Shown here: one piece after another, positions 44,575 through 53,687 of the stretch
How positions within the stretch are numbered: the stretch's first letter is position 1
Layout of the letters: each line of letters begins with the position of its first letter
Source of the DNA: Sulfurimonas sp.
GTDB taxonomy: Bacteria > Campylobacterota > Campylobacteria > Campylobacterales > Sulfurimonadaceae
Length of the DNA stretch: 64,000 nt
NCBI RefSeq assembly: GCF_028714655.1
Contig: NZ_JAQTLY010000003.1
Coordinates: 1 to 64,000 of the forward strand
Reading direction: 5' to 3'
Notes under the pieces: model-generated
Databases searched by the model: none
What the model saw: only the letters and a program-made list of their open reading frames with translations
Told to the model about the DNA's origin: nothing
Translations under genes and position numbers: made by a program

Positions 44575-45778
44575 ACTCATACTGAAAATGGCTTGGAAAA
44601 ACTCGTTTATTAGACTCTCCCGCACACTTCTTGTTATAGTTATGATTGCGGTCAGTATGAGTATGATGCTGGGAATTCAAGGTATTTATGACGGTATGGT
44701 CAACAATATGGTAGATAAAAACAGAAGAAGCGACAGTGGGGATATCAGCATTTTTGCAAAAGATTATAGAATCAACAGGGATCTGATCTATAGAGTAAAA
44801 AATGCCCGCGAGATAAAAGATGAGATACAAAAGATGGATAAGGTAGAAGCTGCCGTTTTGAGGCTAAGGGCAGACGGGCTTCTCTCCACTGCCGGAAAAT
44901 CATCTTTTGCTTCTATAGTCGGTATAGATTTGCAAGAGGAGGAGCGTTTTGGAAAGTTTAGCGAATTTTTAAAAGATGGCAGTATAGATTTTCAAAAGCA
45001 AGGCGCTATTATAGGGATAGAGTTGGCAAAAACGCTAAAAGTCCGCGTAGGTTCCAAGGTCATTTTTTCTACTCAAGACGCTTTGGGAGAGATAAACTCT
45101 ATAGCGCTTTATATCAGAGCAATCGTTCAAACGACAAACATCGCGCTTGATAACGGCACCATTTTTATAGATATAGGTCAACTGCATAAGTTTTTAGGTA
45201 CTGTTTCAACGGAAGCTACGCAGATTGCCGTTAAAAGCAAAGACGAGAAGCTCTATGGCGAACTTAAAACAAAATACTCAAATCTCGATGTTAAAAGCTT
45301 TTTAGAACTGCAGCCTATGATAAAACAGATGCAGGATTTGATGGTTATATTTAACTCTGTTACTTTTTTTATAGTTATGAGCGTTGTTTTTGTGGGAATA
45401 TTCGGCGTTATGTATGTCTCAATCCTTGATAGAATCCGTGAATTCGGTATTATGCTAAGTGTCGGTATGCACTACAAGTATATAAGATTGCAGATATTTT
45501 TTGAAGCTCTGTTTGTCGGTCTCATAGGATATCTAAGCGGAGCGGTTTTGGGAGCTGTTATATTGATATATCTTAAAAATCAAGGGATTGATTTAAGCTC
45601 ATTTTCCGACGCTTTGGAGATGTGGGGTTATGAATCGACCATACACGGCACCATAAAAGTCTCATACTTTACGACCACATTTGCCTCGATTATAACCGCA
45701 TCGCTTTTTAGCATACTTATTCCGCTTAGAAAAATAAAAAAACTAAATCCAATCGAAGTAATCAAGGCAGACAAATGA
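44567..45778 (+). CDS. LolC/E-type (MacB_PCD-FtsX) ABC permease 2
   Basis: 403 residues with the same topology as the preceding permease: one segment at about 15-35, a periplasmic domain, and three C-terminal segments with IREFGIMLSVGMHYKYIRLQIFFEALF as the FtsX coupling region. It ends NPIEVIKADK, as many LolC/E/MacB proteins do, and overlaps the ATPase start by 4 bp. Confidence 0.88.
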   Translation: MYRLILKMAWKNSFIRLSRTLLVIVMIAVSMSMMLGIQGIYDGMVNNMVDKNRRSDSGDISIFAKDYRINRDLIYRVKNAREIKDEIQKMDKVEAAVLRLRADGLLSTAGKSSFASIVGIDLQEEERFGKFSEFLKDGSIDFQKQGAIIGIELAKTLKVRVGSKVIFSTQDALGEINSIALYIRAIVQTTNIALDNGTIFIDIGQLHKFLGTVSTEATQIAVKSKDEKLYGELKTKYSNLDVKSFLELQPMIKQMQDLMVIFNSVTFFIVMSVVFVGIFGVMYVSILDRIREFGIMLSVGMHYKYIRLQIFFEALFVGLIGYLSGAVLGAVILIYLKNQGIDLSSFSDALEMWGYESTIHGTIKVSYFTTTFASIITASLFSILIPLRKIKKLNPIEVIKADK

Positions 45779-46455
45779 TAAAGCTCCAAGATGTAAATAA
45801 ATACTTTTTTAAAGGTGAGCCAAGAGAGGTTCACGCACTTCGCGATATAAATCTAACCATAGAAAAGGGAGAGTTCACACTCTTTAGCGGAGCATCGGGC
45901 TGCGGAAAGACCACGCTTCTAAATGTAATAGGCGCGCTAGATAGCTGCGAGAGCGGCAAAATATATCTTGATGAAAAAGAGATAAGTTCATTGGATGAAG
46001 ATGCGCGCACCATGCTTAGGCTTAATGAGCTAGGATTTGTTTTTCAGGCATATAATCTAGTTCCTGTTTTGAGCGTTGAAGAGAATATCGGTTTTATTAT
46101 GAGGCTTCGCGGATTTAGCGATGAAGAGATAAAAAGAAGAGTTTTGGAGGTTGCAACGCTTTTAAAGATAGAAGATAAGTTAAAATCACTTCCAAATACT
46201 CTAAGCGGAGGGCAGCAGCAAAGAGTGGCAGTAGCAAGAGCTGTTGCCGCAAAACCTAAAATCATCTTAGCCGATGAGCCGACTGCAAACCTTGACTCTA
46301 ACAACTCGCAGATACTTATGAATATGATGAGAGAGCTAAATGAAAAAGAGGGAGTATCTATTTTGTTTGCTTCACACGATGAGTTGATTATGCGAAGCGT
46401 CAGAAGGGTTATAACACTCAATGACGGTGCGGTTATAGATGATTATAAGCAATAA
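45775..46455 (+). CDS. LolD/MacB-type ABC ATPase
   Basis: 226 residues. Walker A is GASGCGKT, the signature [14 protein letters not shown], Walker B IILADEPT and the switch ASHD. YFFKGEPREVHALRDINLTIEKGEF is typical of the LolD/MacB/FtsE group. It energises the two permeases upstream. The 3' end overlaps the barrel gene by 17 bp. Confidence 0.92.
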   Translation: MIKLQDVNKYFFKGEPREVHALRDINLTIEKGEFTLFSGASGCGKTTLLNVIGALDSCESGKIYLDEKEISSLDEDARTMLRLNELGFVFQAYNLVPVLSVEENIGFIMRLRGFSDEEIKRRVLEVATLLKIEDKLKSLPNTLSGGQQQRVAVARAVAAKPKIILADEPTANLDSNNSQILMNMMRELNEKEGVSILFASHDELIMRSVRRVITLNDGAVIDDYKQ

Positions 46456-47578
46456 AATAAGTCTATTTTTATTTCTGCTTTTTTTTGCGGAGTCTCTCTT
46501 TGGAGATATTGATTATAAGTTTACAAATACCAATATAACCGTAGCGGGAGATTCAAGCCTTCAAAACGAAAACAGAAGTTATCTCTACAACTATAACAGA
46601 GCCAGATTTTATGCCAATTATGTAAATGTGGGCTATTTCTGCACCGCAATCGGTGATGCTGTTAACTATTACGGTGATAGCTATACCGGCTCAAACTCAT
46701 TTGAGCATCTAAAAATATTTCGCTCAGACACTCCGTTTAAAACAGAAACAAATTTCAAAGATTACGGCAACGGTGCGGCTTATGCAAAACTATATAGGCT
46801 TTACGGAGGCTATGAGGATGCAAAAAACAGAGTCGTAGTCGGTTTGCAAAATATATCTATGGGAGTGGGGCGGATATGGACGCCTACAAATGTATTTAAC
46901 CCGAAAAATATCTATGCCATAGAGCCTGATGAGACTTTCGGGGTATCTGCGCTCTCTTATGTCAGACATTTAAACGATACTTCGCATATAACACTTGTCG
47001 CTGCTCAAAACAGAGAACATGATTTTAAGTACGCAGGGCAGTACAAAGGCTTTTTAAATTTTGCAGATATCGCCGTAAATATTGTAAATTCTAATAATAC
47101 AAAAATGGTCGGCTACGAGATAGAGGGCAATCTGGCAAACACGGGGATTGAGCTTAGAAGCGAAGCGGGATACATAAGAAGCAATCTTTTGCATTTAGAT
47201 AACAGAGCGTATGAAGAGGAGTTTTTTCAGGGAATATTAGGGGCGGAGTACGGTTTTAAAAACGGGATAACTTTGGTAGTCGAAACACTGTATAGCTCAA
47301 AAAAATTCTCTTATGATGAGGTGTTGCTTAATCTTAATTCGGATATTTTATCGAATCTAGTTCACTCAAACTTCTACACGGGAGCAACTCTCTCATACAG
47401 TTTCAATCTGTTTTTAGATGCTTCACTGCTTTATATAGAGAGTTTTGACGATAAAAATTTGCGTTTTGTATCGCCGAGCATAAATTACACATTGAGTGAG
47501 TATAACTCGTTTACACTGGGTGCGCAGATGCAAAACGGTAAAAATAACTGCTTTTTTAAGTGGAGCCTGTCGTTTTGA
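46439..47578 (+). CDS. Outer-membrane beta-barrel protein of the Lol-like operon
   Basis: 379 residues with a signal peptide ending near FG/D (about residue 22). Repeated amphipathic strands (FYANYVNVGYFCTA, YAKLYRLYGGYE, TGIELRSEAGYI) are spaced by turns, and the C-terminus KWSLSF ends in phenylalanine, as required for BAM recognition. I recognise no named family. Translational overlap with the ATPase argues that it is the outer-membrane end of the same export or lipid-trafficking route. Confidence 0.78.
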   Translation: MIISNKISLFLFLLFFAESLFGDIDYKFTNTNITVAGDSSLQNENRSYLYNYNRARFYANYVNVGYFCTAIGDAVNYYGDSYTGSNSFEHLKIFRSDTPFKTETNFKDYGNGAAYAKLYRLYGGYEDAKNRVVVGLQNISMGVGRIWTPTNVFNPKNIYAIEPDETFGVSALSYVRHLNDTSHITLVAAQNREHDFKYAGQYKGFLNFADIAVNIVNSNNTKMVGYEIEGNLANTGIELRSEAGYIRSNLLHLDNRAYEEEFFQGILGAEYGFKNGITLVVETLYSSKKFSYDEVLLNLNSDILSNLVHSNFYTGATLSYSFNLFLDASLLYIESFDDKNLRFVSPSINYTLSEYNSFTLGAQMQNGKNNCFFKWSLSF

Positions 47579-47585
47579 CTAAATT

Positions 47586-47687
47586 AGATTGCCGCGCTTG
47601 TCATTGCGAACGAAGTGTGGCAATCTCAATGACTCTCATCGCAAGTTACATTGCCATTGCGAGGAGGCATAGCCGACGAAGCAATCT
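47586..47687. repeat. Type 3 palindromic repeats (two copies)
   Basis: A 27-nt copy (47600-47626; GTCATTGCG...GGCAATCT) sits inside a longer inverted pair with AGATTGCC at 47586-47593. A second, 35-nt form is at 47653-47687 (CATTGCGAGG...GAAGCAATCT). It fills the gap between the convergent barrel and leuA genes; no separate terminator is visible. Confidence 0.8.
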
Positions 47688-47692
47688 AAAAT

Positions 47693-49351
47693 CTAATGAA
47701 ATGCTCTATTTAATGCGCAAAACAGTGCTTTGACAGAAGCCATAGCGATATCGTTGTCGGCTCCAACGCCAAAACAAGACAGAGTAGTCTCGGATTGTAT
47801 CTCGATGTAAGCTATCGCCTTTGCAGAACTTAAATGCCCGCAAGAGTGTTCATAGTATGAGTTGATGATAAAACTGTTTTTATAATCTTTCATCAAAGCA
47901 TTTTTACATGCATCAACAGGACCGTTTCCTTCTCCTTGTGAGATAATCTCTTTGCCGTTATAGATATATGCCAAGGTACATTTTGAGACGCCTTTTACTG
48001 AAGCAAGAGTAAAATCGACTAGCGATATATGCTCTTTTATTTTGAAATAATTTTCATTAAATATCTCTAAAATCTCGTTTGCGCTTAGCTCTTCGCCTTT
48101 TTTATCGCTTACATCTTGGACAAGTTTGCCGACTTCGGGATGCATCGCTTTTGGAAGCTGATATCCGAAGTTTTTCTCTAAAATATATGCAACACCGCCC
48201 TTTCCTGATTGCGAGTTGATACGGATAATGCTCTCATAGCTTCTTCCAACATCCTCAGGGTCAATCGGGAGATACGGAACTTCCCAAAAAGCATCTTTAT
48301 GCAATTTTCTATGTGCCAAACCTTTATTGATGGCATCTTGATGCGAACCTGAAAATGCGGTATAGACCAAATCGCCTACATAAGGGTGGCGAGGATGTGT
48401 TTTCATCTCCGTACATCTTTCGACTACATCTAAAACCTCATTTACATTGCTAAAGTCAAGATGAGAATCCACGCCTTGCGTCGTCATGTTAAGAGCAAGT
48501 GTAATGATATCGACATTCCCTGTTCTCTCACCGTTACTTAAAAGTGTTCCCTCAACTCTGTCGGCTCCGGCTAAAAGTGCCAACTCAGTTGCCGCAACAC
48601 TCGTTCCTCTGTCGTTGTGTGTATGAGTTGAGATGATTACATTCTCGCGATTGTCCAAGTGATTGCTCATCCACTCAATCTGATCTGCATAGATATTCGG
48701 CGTTGCCATCTCTACCGTAGCAGGCAGGTTTATGATAACTTTTCTATTTTCATTTATACCCCATCTGGCAGTCACGGCATTTGAAATCTCTGCTGCGTAC
48801 TCTAACTCTGTTCCGGTAAAGCTCTCAGGCGAATACTCTAAAAATATCTCCCCGTTATGCTTTGCTTCATATTTTTTTACAAGGTCAACACCCTCTAACG
48901 CAAGAGCGATTATCTCATCTCTTGATTTTTTAAAAACCATTTTTCTCTGCGCCGTTGAAGTAGAGTTATAAAGATGTACGGTTGCTTTTTTTACACCCTC
49001 AAGCGCTTCAAAAGTTTTTGCAATCAGGTGTTCTCTTGCCTGAACCAAAACCTGAATCGTCACATCATCGGGAATTAAATTGTCTTTAACCAAACGGCGT
49101 AAAAAGTCGAACTCAACTTTTGAGGCAGAGGGAAAACCGACTTCTATCTCTTTAAATCCGATTTTGAGTAAGAGTGCAAAGAGTTCAAGTTTTTTGTTCA
49201 TGTCCATAGGGTTGATAAGTGCTTGATTGCCGTCGCGTAAATCCACACTGCACCACTTAGGAGCTTTTGTTATGCTGTTGCTTGGCCATTTTCTATTTGG
49301 CAAATCTATTTTTGGATAGGGACGATATTTCCCTTGCGGAATATTTTTCAT
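47693..49351 (-). CDS. leuA: 2-isopropylmalate synthase (LeuA, long form)
   Basis: 552 residues. The start region NRKWPSNSITKAPKWCSVDLRDGNQALINPM matches the LeuA subtype of actinobacteria and some proteobacteria. THTHNDRGTSVAATELALLAGADRVEGTLLSNGERTGNVD contains the metal-binding histidines. A C-terminal LeuA allosteric domain (about 430-552) mediates leucine inhibition. First committed step of leucine synthesis. Confidence 0.95.
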   Translation of the reverse strand: MKNIPQGKYRPYPKIDLPNRKWPSNSITKAPKWCSVDLRDGNQALINPMDMNKKLELFALLLKIGFKEIEVGFPSASKVEFDFLRRLVKDNLIPDDVTIQVLVQAREHLIAKTFEALEGVKKATVHLYNSTSTAQRKMVFKKSRDEIIALALEGVDLVKKYEAKHNGEIFLEYSPESFTGTELEYAAEISNAVTARWGINENRKVIINLPATVEMATPNIYADQIEWMSNHLDNRENVIISTHTHNDRGTSVAATELALLAGADRVEGTLLSNGERTGNVDIITLALNMTTQGVDSHLDFSNVNEVLDVVERCTEMKTHPRHPYVGDLVYTAFSGSHQDAINKGLAHRKLHKDAFWEVPYLPIDPEDVGRSYESIIRINSQSGKGGVAYILEKNFGYQLPKAMHPEVGKLVQDVSDKKGEELSANEILEIFNENYFKIKEHISLVDFTLASVKGVSKCTLAYIYNGKEIISQGEGNGPVDACKNALMKDYKNSFIINSYYEHSCGHLSSAKAIAYIEIQSETTLSCFGVGADNDIAMASVKALFCALNRAFH

Positions 49352-49374
49352 AATAAACCTTATAACTTGAATTT

Positions 49375-49416
49375 CAATAACGCACTCTTACATACTGTTA
49401 TTGTTGCGGAATTATA
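49375..49416 (-). promoter_or_regulatory. leuA promoter with 5'-terminal hairpin
   Basis: On the minus strand a TATAAT -10 (plus 49411-49416) is followed about eight nt later by CAATAAC...GTTATTG, a 7-bp stem (plus 49375-49403) that would sit at the very 5' end of the transcript. No leucine-rich leader peptide is visible. Confidence 0.4.
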
Positions 49417-49477
49417 GCGAATTTGTGATTAGTTGATTGTTTTTGATGTAGAATTTTTAAGAAATATTTTTGAATAA

Positions 49478-49495
49478 ATCCCGCAAAAGCGGGAT
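49478..49495 (-). terminator. Terminator after glnA
   Basis: ATCCCGC/GCGGGAT 7-bp stem with a four-base loop, starting three bases past the glnA stop on the minus strand and followed there by TTATTC. Confidence 0.6.
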
Positions 49496-49498
49496 GTT

Positions 49499-50929
49499 TT
49501 AGCAGCTATAAGTTGTTTTAAACTCATATGCCGTCGGGCGGCTCTCATCAGGCCAGATTTGTCTCTCAAACATATAGTGTTGATAGTCCTCGATAAATCT
49601 ATCCGTAAATACAGGTTTTAAGAAGTCATTATCAGCGATAAGTGCTTCAGTAGCCTCTCTTAGAGTATGTGGCATTTGTTGGATGCCTTTTTCACGAATC
49701 TCATCAAGAGTAAGTTCAAATAAGTCCTCATCCATCGGTCCTGCCGGAACGATTTTATTTTTGATACCGTCAAGTCCTGCCATCATCATAGCCGAGAATG
49801 CCAAGTATGGGCAAGAAGTCGAATCCGGGAATCTCATCTCGATACGAGTAGCTTTTTCACCTGCACCGTACGGGATACGGCAAGATGCAGAGCGGTTTTG
49901 CATAGAGTAAGTAAGGATTGAAGGAGCTTCAAATCCCGGAATAAGTCTTTTGTATGAGTTTGTTGACGGGTTAGTAAGTGCCGCAACTGCTTTTGCGTGC
50001 TGGAAAATTCCGCCTGCATAGTGAAGAGCCATCTCTGAAAGGTTAGCGTAGTTACCTTCTTTATAGAAAAGGTTTTTGCCCTCTTTCCATAGTGATTGGT
50101 GAACATGCATACCGTTTCCGTTGTCGCCGAAAAGTGGCTTTGGCATAAATGTAGCAGTTTTACCGTTTAAGTGAGCTACCATTTTTACAACATATTTTAG
50201 CTTTTGAACATTGTCCGCCGCACCGATAATATCAGAGAAAACGATACCGATTTCGCCTTGACCTTGTGCAACTTCGTGGTGACCGAGAACTACTTCAAGA
50301 CCTACTTGCTCTAGTACATCCATCATTTCAGCTCTTAAATCTACCTGCGTGTCAAGTGGAGCTACAGGAAAGTAACCGCCTTTTACGCCGCCGCGGTGAC
50401 CTGTGTTGTAACCGTCTTTATAGCGAGTATTTGAATTCCACTCACCCTCTTCGGTGTCGATTTTGTATCCTGCTTCATTCATATTGTCGATAAATCTTAC
50501 ATCGTCAAAAACGAAAAATTCATTTTCCGGACCAAAATATGCAGCATCTGCAATACCTAAAGATTCAGCATGTTTAAGTGTTGCTTTTGCGATTGAACGA
50601 GGGCATTTTTCATACATTTGACCTTTGTAGATGTCGTAAACATCACAGAAAATGATTACGGTAGGATCGGCTGTAAAAGGATCTAAAAATGCCGTAGGAA
50701 CATCGGCTTTTAAAAGCATATCCGACTTGTTAATTGGCTGCCATTTTTCTATAGACGAACCGTCAAAAGGGAAACCGTTTGTTAGGTTTCCTTCATTTAC
50801 CGCACTCGCTCTATATGTAACATGGTGCCATGTTCCTTTTAAATCAGTAAATCTTAAATCTACATATTTAACATCATTTTCTTGGCAAAAAGCAAAAAAT
50901 TCTTCTATGTTGTTTACAAATTTCCCCAT
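49499..50929 (-). CDS. glnA: Glutamine synthetase type I
   Basis: 476 residues. [48 protein letters not shown] and RIEMRFPD cover the active site. The segment where E. coli-type enzymes carry the adenylylated tyrosine (NLYDLP) here reads DEDLFELT, with F404 in place of Tyr, so control by adenylylation is not expected. AGGAG precedes the ATG, and an inverted repeat overlaps the promoter. Confidence 0.97.
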   Translation of the reverse strand: MGKFVNNIEEFFAFCQENDVKYVDLRFTDLKGTWHHVTYRASAVNEGNLTNGFPFDGSSIEKWQPINKSDMLLKADVPTAFLDPFTADPTVIIFCDVYDIYKGQMYEKCPRSIAKATLKHAESLGIADAAYFGPENEFFVFDDVRFIDNMNEAGYKIDTEEGEWNSNTRYKDGYNTGHRGGVKGGYFPVAPLDTQVDLRAEMMDVLEQVGLEVVLGHHEVAQGQGEIGIVFSDIIGAADNVQKLKYVVKMVAHLNGKTATFMPKPLFGDNGNGMHVHQSLWKEGKNLFYKEGNYANLSEMALHYAGGIFQHAKAVAALTNPSTNSYKRLIPGFEAPSILTYSMQNRSASCRIPYGAGEKATRIEMRFPDSTSCPYLAFSAMMMAGLDGIKNKIVPAGPMDEDLFELTLDEIREKGIQQMPHTLREATEALIADNDFLKPVFTDRFIEDYQHYMFERQIWPDESRPTAYEFKTTYSC

Positions 50930-50947
50930 TAGTTTTCTCCTAAATTT

Positions 50948-50969
50948 TTTCGGTAATAGTATACCGAAA
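50948..50969 (-). promoter_or_regulatory. Operator-like inverted repeat over the glnA -10
   Basis: TTTCGGTA and TACCGAAA are perfect 8-bp arms separated by six bases. On the minus strand the centre contains TATACT, a good -10 (plus 50958-50963), 28 nt before the glnA ATG. A repressor bound here would block the promoter; nitrogen control is inferred from the gene. Confidence 0.5.
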
Positions 50970-51074
50970 TAGCTTATGAAAAAAAAGAGTTGGCTGCTTA
51001 AATTTTAAACAATTTCAACATAATTGTAAAAACCATATTAATCTCCGGCATTTATTCCGGAATTTTCATAATCT

Positions 51075-51190
51075 AGATCCTGAATCAAGTTCAGGATGAC
51101 GAAAAGCCGGAAATCTCGTCATTCCAAACTCGTACCGCAAGGGTATTTCCTTTGGTCATTCGGAATCTAATTTTTTAGTTATGAAGTCTA
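51075..51190. repeat. Paired palindromic repeat element (type 2 forward, long type 1 reverse)
   Basis: Type 2 at 51075-51101 and a 52-nt long type 1 at 51117-51168. The latter has the same GGGTATTTCC-containing insert, reversed, as the copy at 14874-14925. ATGAAGTCTA (51181-51190) matches the outer end of the elements at 23921 and 56659. The element lies between the 5' end of glnA and the phoU 3' end. Confidence 0.82.
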
Positions 51191-51210
51191 ATTAGGAGGA
51201 ATGCATAACA

Positions 51211-51882
51211 TCAATTAAAAAGTTTAATCTCTCCGCCCTGCTCGGCATACATCATTAGGTTTGCGATATTTACGCTTCTGTCGCATGATCTCTCAAGTTT
51301 TCTTAAGCTTCCCAAAATCTTGACATAATCAATCGAAAGCTCTTTTTCGTCTATGATTTTGTGAAGAATCTCTTTTTCAAGAACCGCAAAAAGGTCATCG
51401 TTCATACTCTCTTCGACAAGAACTTTTCTGTAAGTATCTTCATAGTTGCACTCCTCTTTTTTATTGAAGCACTCTAAGATATATTTTAGTGCGTTGACGC
51501 TGCTTTTATGCAGAAGCACAATGCTTGGTTTAAAAGGCTCAAGGTTGCATCCGTTGTTGGAATGTTCGCTCATTCTTTGAGCGTATTTTTTTACACCCTC
51601 TCCGGTACGGACAATCTCGTTTGTCATTTTTAGATATGCCACTAAGGAACGAAGCTCTTTTGCTTCGGGCCCGAAAAGAGCGAATGTTTTGATAATTTCA
51701 TTATCTATATCATCACCTTTTAATCCGGTTTTATCAAGCATATTTTCAACTTCTTTAAACTTTGCCGCGTTTGATGACTTAAAAGCCTCTAAAGACAACT
51801 CGTCTGCCGTTGTAATCGTTTCTAAAAGAAGAGATATTTTTCCTCTTATGTTATTTATTTTTTCATGATATTTTGTTGACAC
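51211..51882 (-). CDS. phoU: PhoU-family phosphate regulator
   Basis: 223 residues, all helical. Two PhoU-like repeats contain conserved D/E-rich metal-binding patterns (KALDK-like FKEVENMLDKTG...DDIDNEI and LEKEILHKIID). Known PhoU restrains the PhoR kinase through the PstB transporter. Last gene of pstC-pstA-pstB-phoU, 44 bp after pstB. The helix phrase RSLVAYLKMTNEIVRTGEG is typical. Confidence 0.85.
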   Translation of the reverse strand: MSTKYHEKINNIRGKISLLLETITTADELSLEAFKSSNAAKFKEVENMLDKTGLKGDDIDNEIIKTFALFGPEAKELRSLVAYLKMTNEIVRTGEGVKKYAQRMSEHSNNGCNLEPFKPSIVLLHKSSVNALKYILECFNKKEECNYEDTYRKVLVEESMNDDLFAVLEKEILHKIIDEKELSIDYVKILGSLRKLERSCDRSVNIANLMMYAEQGGEIKLFN

Positions 51883-51926
51883 TTTCTTTTCCTTGTCTAT
51901 AATCTATTGTTATAAAATTTTTTTAA

Positions 51927-52712
51927 TCAACCAAACTTACCGGTTATATACTCTTCGGTCAATCTTTCTCTAGGTGTTACGAAAAGCTCTTCCGTTCGAC
52001 CGAGTTCTATAAGTTCTCCCAAATACATAAATCCGGTATAGTCGCTTACGCGCGCAGCTTGTTGCATATTGTGAGTTACTATAATGATTGAAACTCTATC
52101 TCTTAGCTCAACGACTAACTCTTCAATCCCGCCTGTTGAAATCGGGTCTAGTGCAGAAGTCGGTTCATCAAAAAGTAAAACTTCAGGCTCAACCGCAATC
52201 GCTCTTGCGATGCAGAGTCTTTGCTGCTGCCCGCCTGATAAGCCGTTTGCATCGTGTTTTAGTCTATCTTTAACCTCTTTCCAAATTGCCGCATCCTGAA
52301 GCGCTTTTTCAACTCTTCCTTGAAGTTCTGTTTTGTTTTTTATCCCCTGAAGCCTCATCCCATAAGCAACATTGTCAAAAATGCTCATCGGAAAAGCCGT
52401 CGGTTTTTGAAAAATCATCCCTATTTGAATTCTAAGTTTGATTAAATCCTCTTTAGGGGTTAATATATTTCTATCTTTAAAGATAATTTCTCCGTCATAT
52501 TTGTTGCCCGGATATAAATCATGTATGCGGTTAAAACTTCTAAGAAGTGTCGTCTTGCCGCAGCCTGAAGGTCCGATAAGAGCCGTTATGTTATGTCTTG
52601 CGATAGGCATTGAGAGCTTTTTTATGCTAGGTGCATCTGCCTTCGCGTAAGTAAATTCAAAATTTTTAACCTCTAATGCTTTTGGTTCGTTTATTTCAAT
52701 AATTGTCGCCAT
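51927..52712 (-). CDS. pstB: Phosphate ABC transporter ATP-binding protein PstB
   Basis: 261 residues. Walker A is [20 protein letters not shown] (the FNR-type phrase is PstB-specific), the signature [14 protein letters not shown], Walker [14 protein letters not shown] and the switch VTHN. Preceded in the operon by pstA, from which it is separated by 126 bp holding a type-3 repeat pair. Confidence 0.96.
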   Translation of the reverse strand: MATIIEINEPKALEVKNFEFTYAKADAPSIKKLSMPIARHNITALIGPSGCGKTTLLRSFNRIHDLYPGNKYDGEIIFKDRNILTPKEDLIKLRIQIGMIFQKPTAFPMSIFDNVAYGMRLQGIKNKTELQGRVEKALQDAAIWKEVKDRLKHDANGLSGGQQQRLCIARAIAVEPEVLLFDEPTSALDPISTGGIEELVVELRDRVSIIIVTHNMQQAARVSDYTGFMYLGELIELGRTEELFVTPRERLTEEYITGKFG

Positions 52713-52754
52713 TATTTCCCTTTATTCATTTATTTTTATTTGAACTCTATGATT

Positions 52755-52823
52755 AGATTGCCGCGCCTCCTGCATAGGCTTACAATGACCGTCATTGCGA
52801 GGAGCAAAGCGACGAAGCAATCT
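52755..52823. repeat. Type 3 palindromic repeats in inverted orientation inside the pst operon
   Basis: AGATTGCC...ACAATGACC (52755-52790) and GTCATTGCG...GCAATCT (52791-52823) meet head to head between pstA and pstB, so the operon mRNA would carry a stable intergenic hairpin. Confidence 0.75.
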
Positions 52824-52838
52824 ATTTGTTTAAAAAGC

Positions 52839-53687
52839 TTATTTTTTATTTCTCTTTTTAAGTAAAAACAGTCGTCCGAATATGTTTAAAGATAAGATAA
52901 ACATACTCAAGATGAATGCGGCAGCCCAGCCGAGTTTTTGCCAATCTTCATATGGGCTTGTCGCATAGTTGTACATTGTTACGGTGAGCGATGCCATCGG
53001 CTGATTCATATTCATATTTAAAAAATTATCATTAAACGATGTAAACAGCAGCGGTGCAGTCTCTCCCGCAACTCTGGCAACGCCGAGTAAAATACCCGTT
53101 AAAATTCCGGCTTTTGCTCCGCGATAAACGATTTGAATAATCACTTTATATTTCGGTGCACCCAGAGCAAAAGCAGCCTCGCGGAGAGTTGAGGGAACAA
53201 GCTGCAACATGTCATCGGTCGTTCTTAAAATAATAGGTATCATAATAATCGTAAGCGCGATTGAACCCGCCCAACCGCTAAAATGACCCATCGGTGAAAC
53301 TACAATCGCATAAACAAAGGCACCGATAACGATTGATGGAGCCGACATCATAATGTCTGAGATATCGCGTATCGTCTCCGATAATTTAGATTTCAATCCG
53401 TATTCGCTTAAGTATGTTCCTGCCAAAACGCCAAGCGGAACCCCAAAAAGTGCTGCATAAGATACAAGCATAAGCTGACCGATAAGAGCGTGTTTTAAAC
53501 CGCCGTTATCATTTCCCGGAGGTGCTCCTTCATTGGTAAAAATAATCATACTAAGCGCATCCAAGCCGTTTATAACCAAAACGCTAAGTATCCAAAGTAA
53601 AAAACCTATTCCAATAACTGCAGAGAGCGTAGATAAGAACATCACTATGTTATTGATTAAAATTCTTTTTTGCGTGTGTGTCATCAA
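52839..53687 (-). CDS. pstA: Phosphate ABC transporter permease PstA
   Basis: 282 residues with six membrane segments. The binding-protein-dependent transport motif is REAAFALGAPKYKVIIQIVYRGAKAGILTG, followed by RVAGETAPLLFTS, typical of PstA. The start overlaps the pstC stop by 4 bp. Confidence 0.94.
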   Translation of the reverse strand: MMTHTQKRILINNIVMFLSTLSAVIGIGFLLWILSVLVINGLDALSMIIFTNEGAPPGNDNGGLKHALIGQLMLVSYAALFGVPLGVLAGTYLSEYGLKSKLSETIRDISDIMMSAPSIVIGAFVYAIVVSPMGHFSGWAGSIALTIIMIPIILRTTDDMLQLVPSTLREAAFALGAPKYKVIIQIVYRGAKAGILTGILLGVARVAGETAPLLFTSFNDNFLNMNMNQPMASLTVTMYNYATSPYEDWQKLGWAAAFILSMFILSLNIFGRLFLLKKRNKK

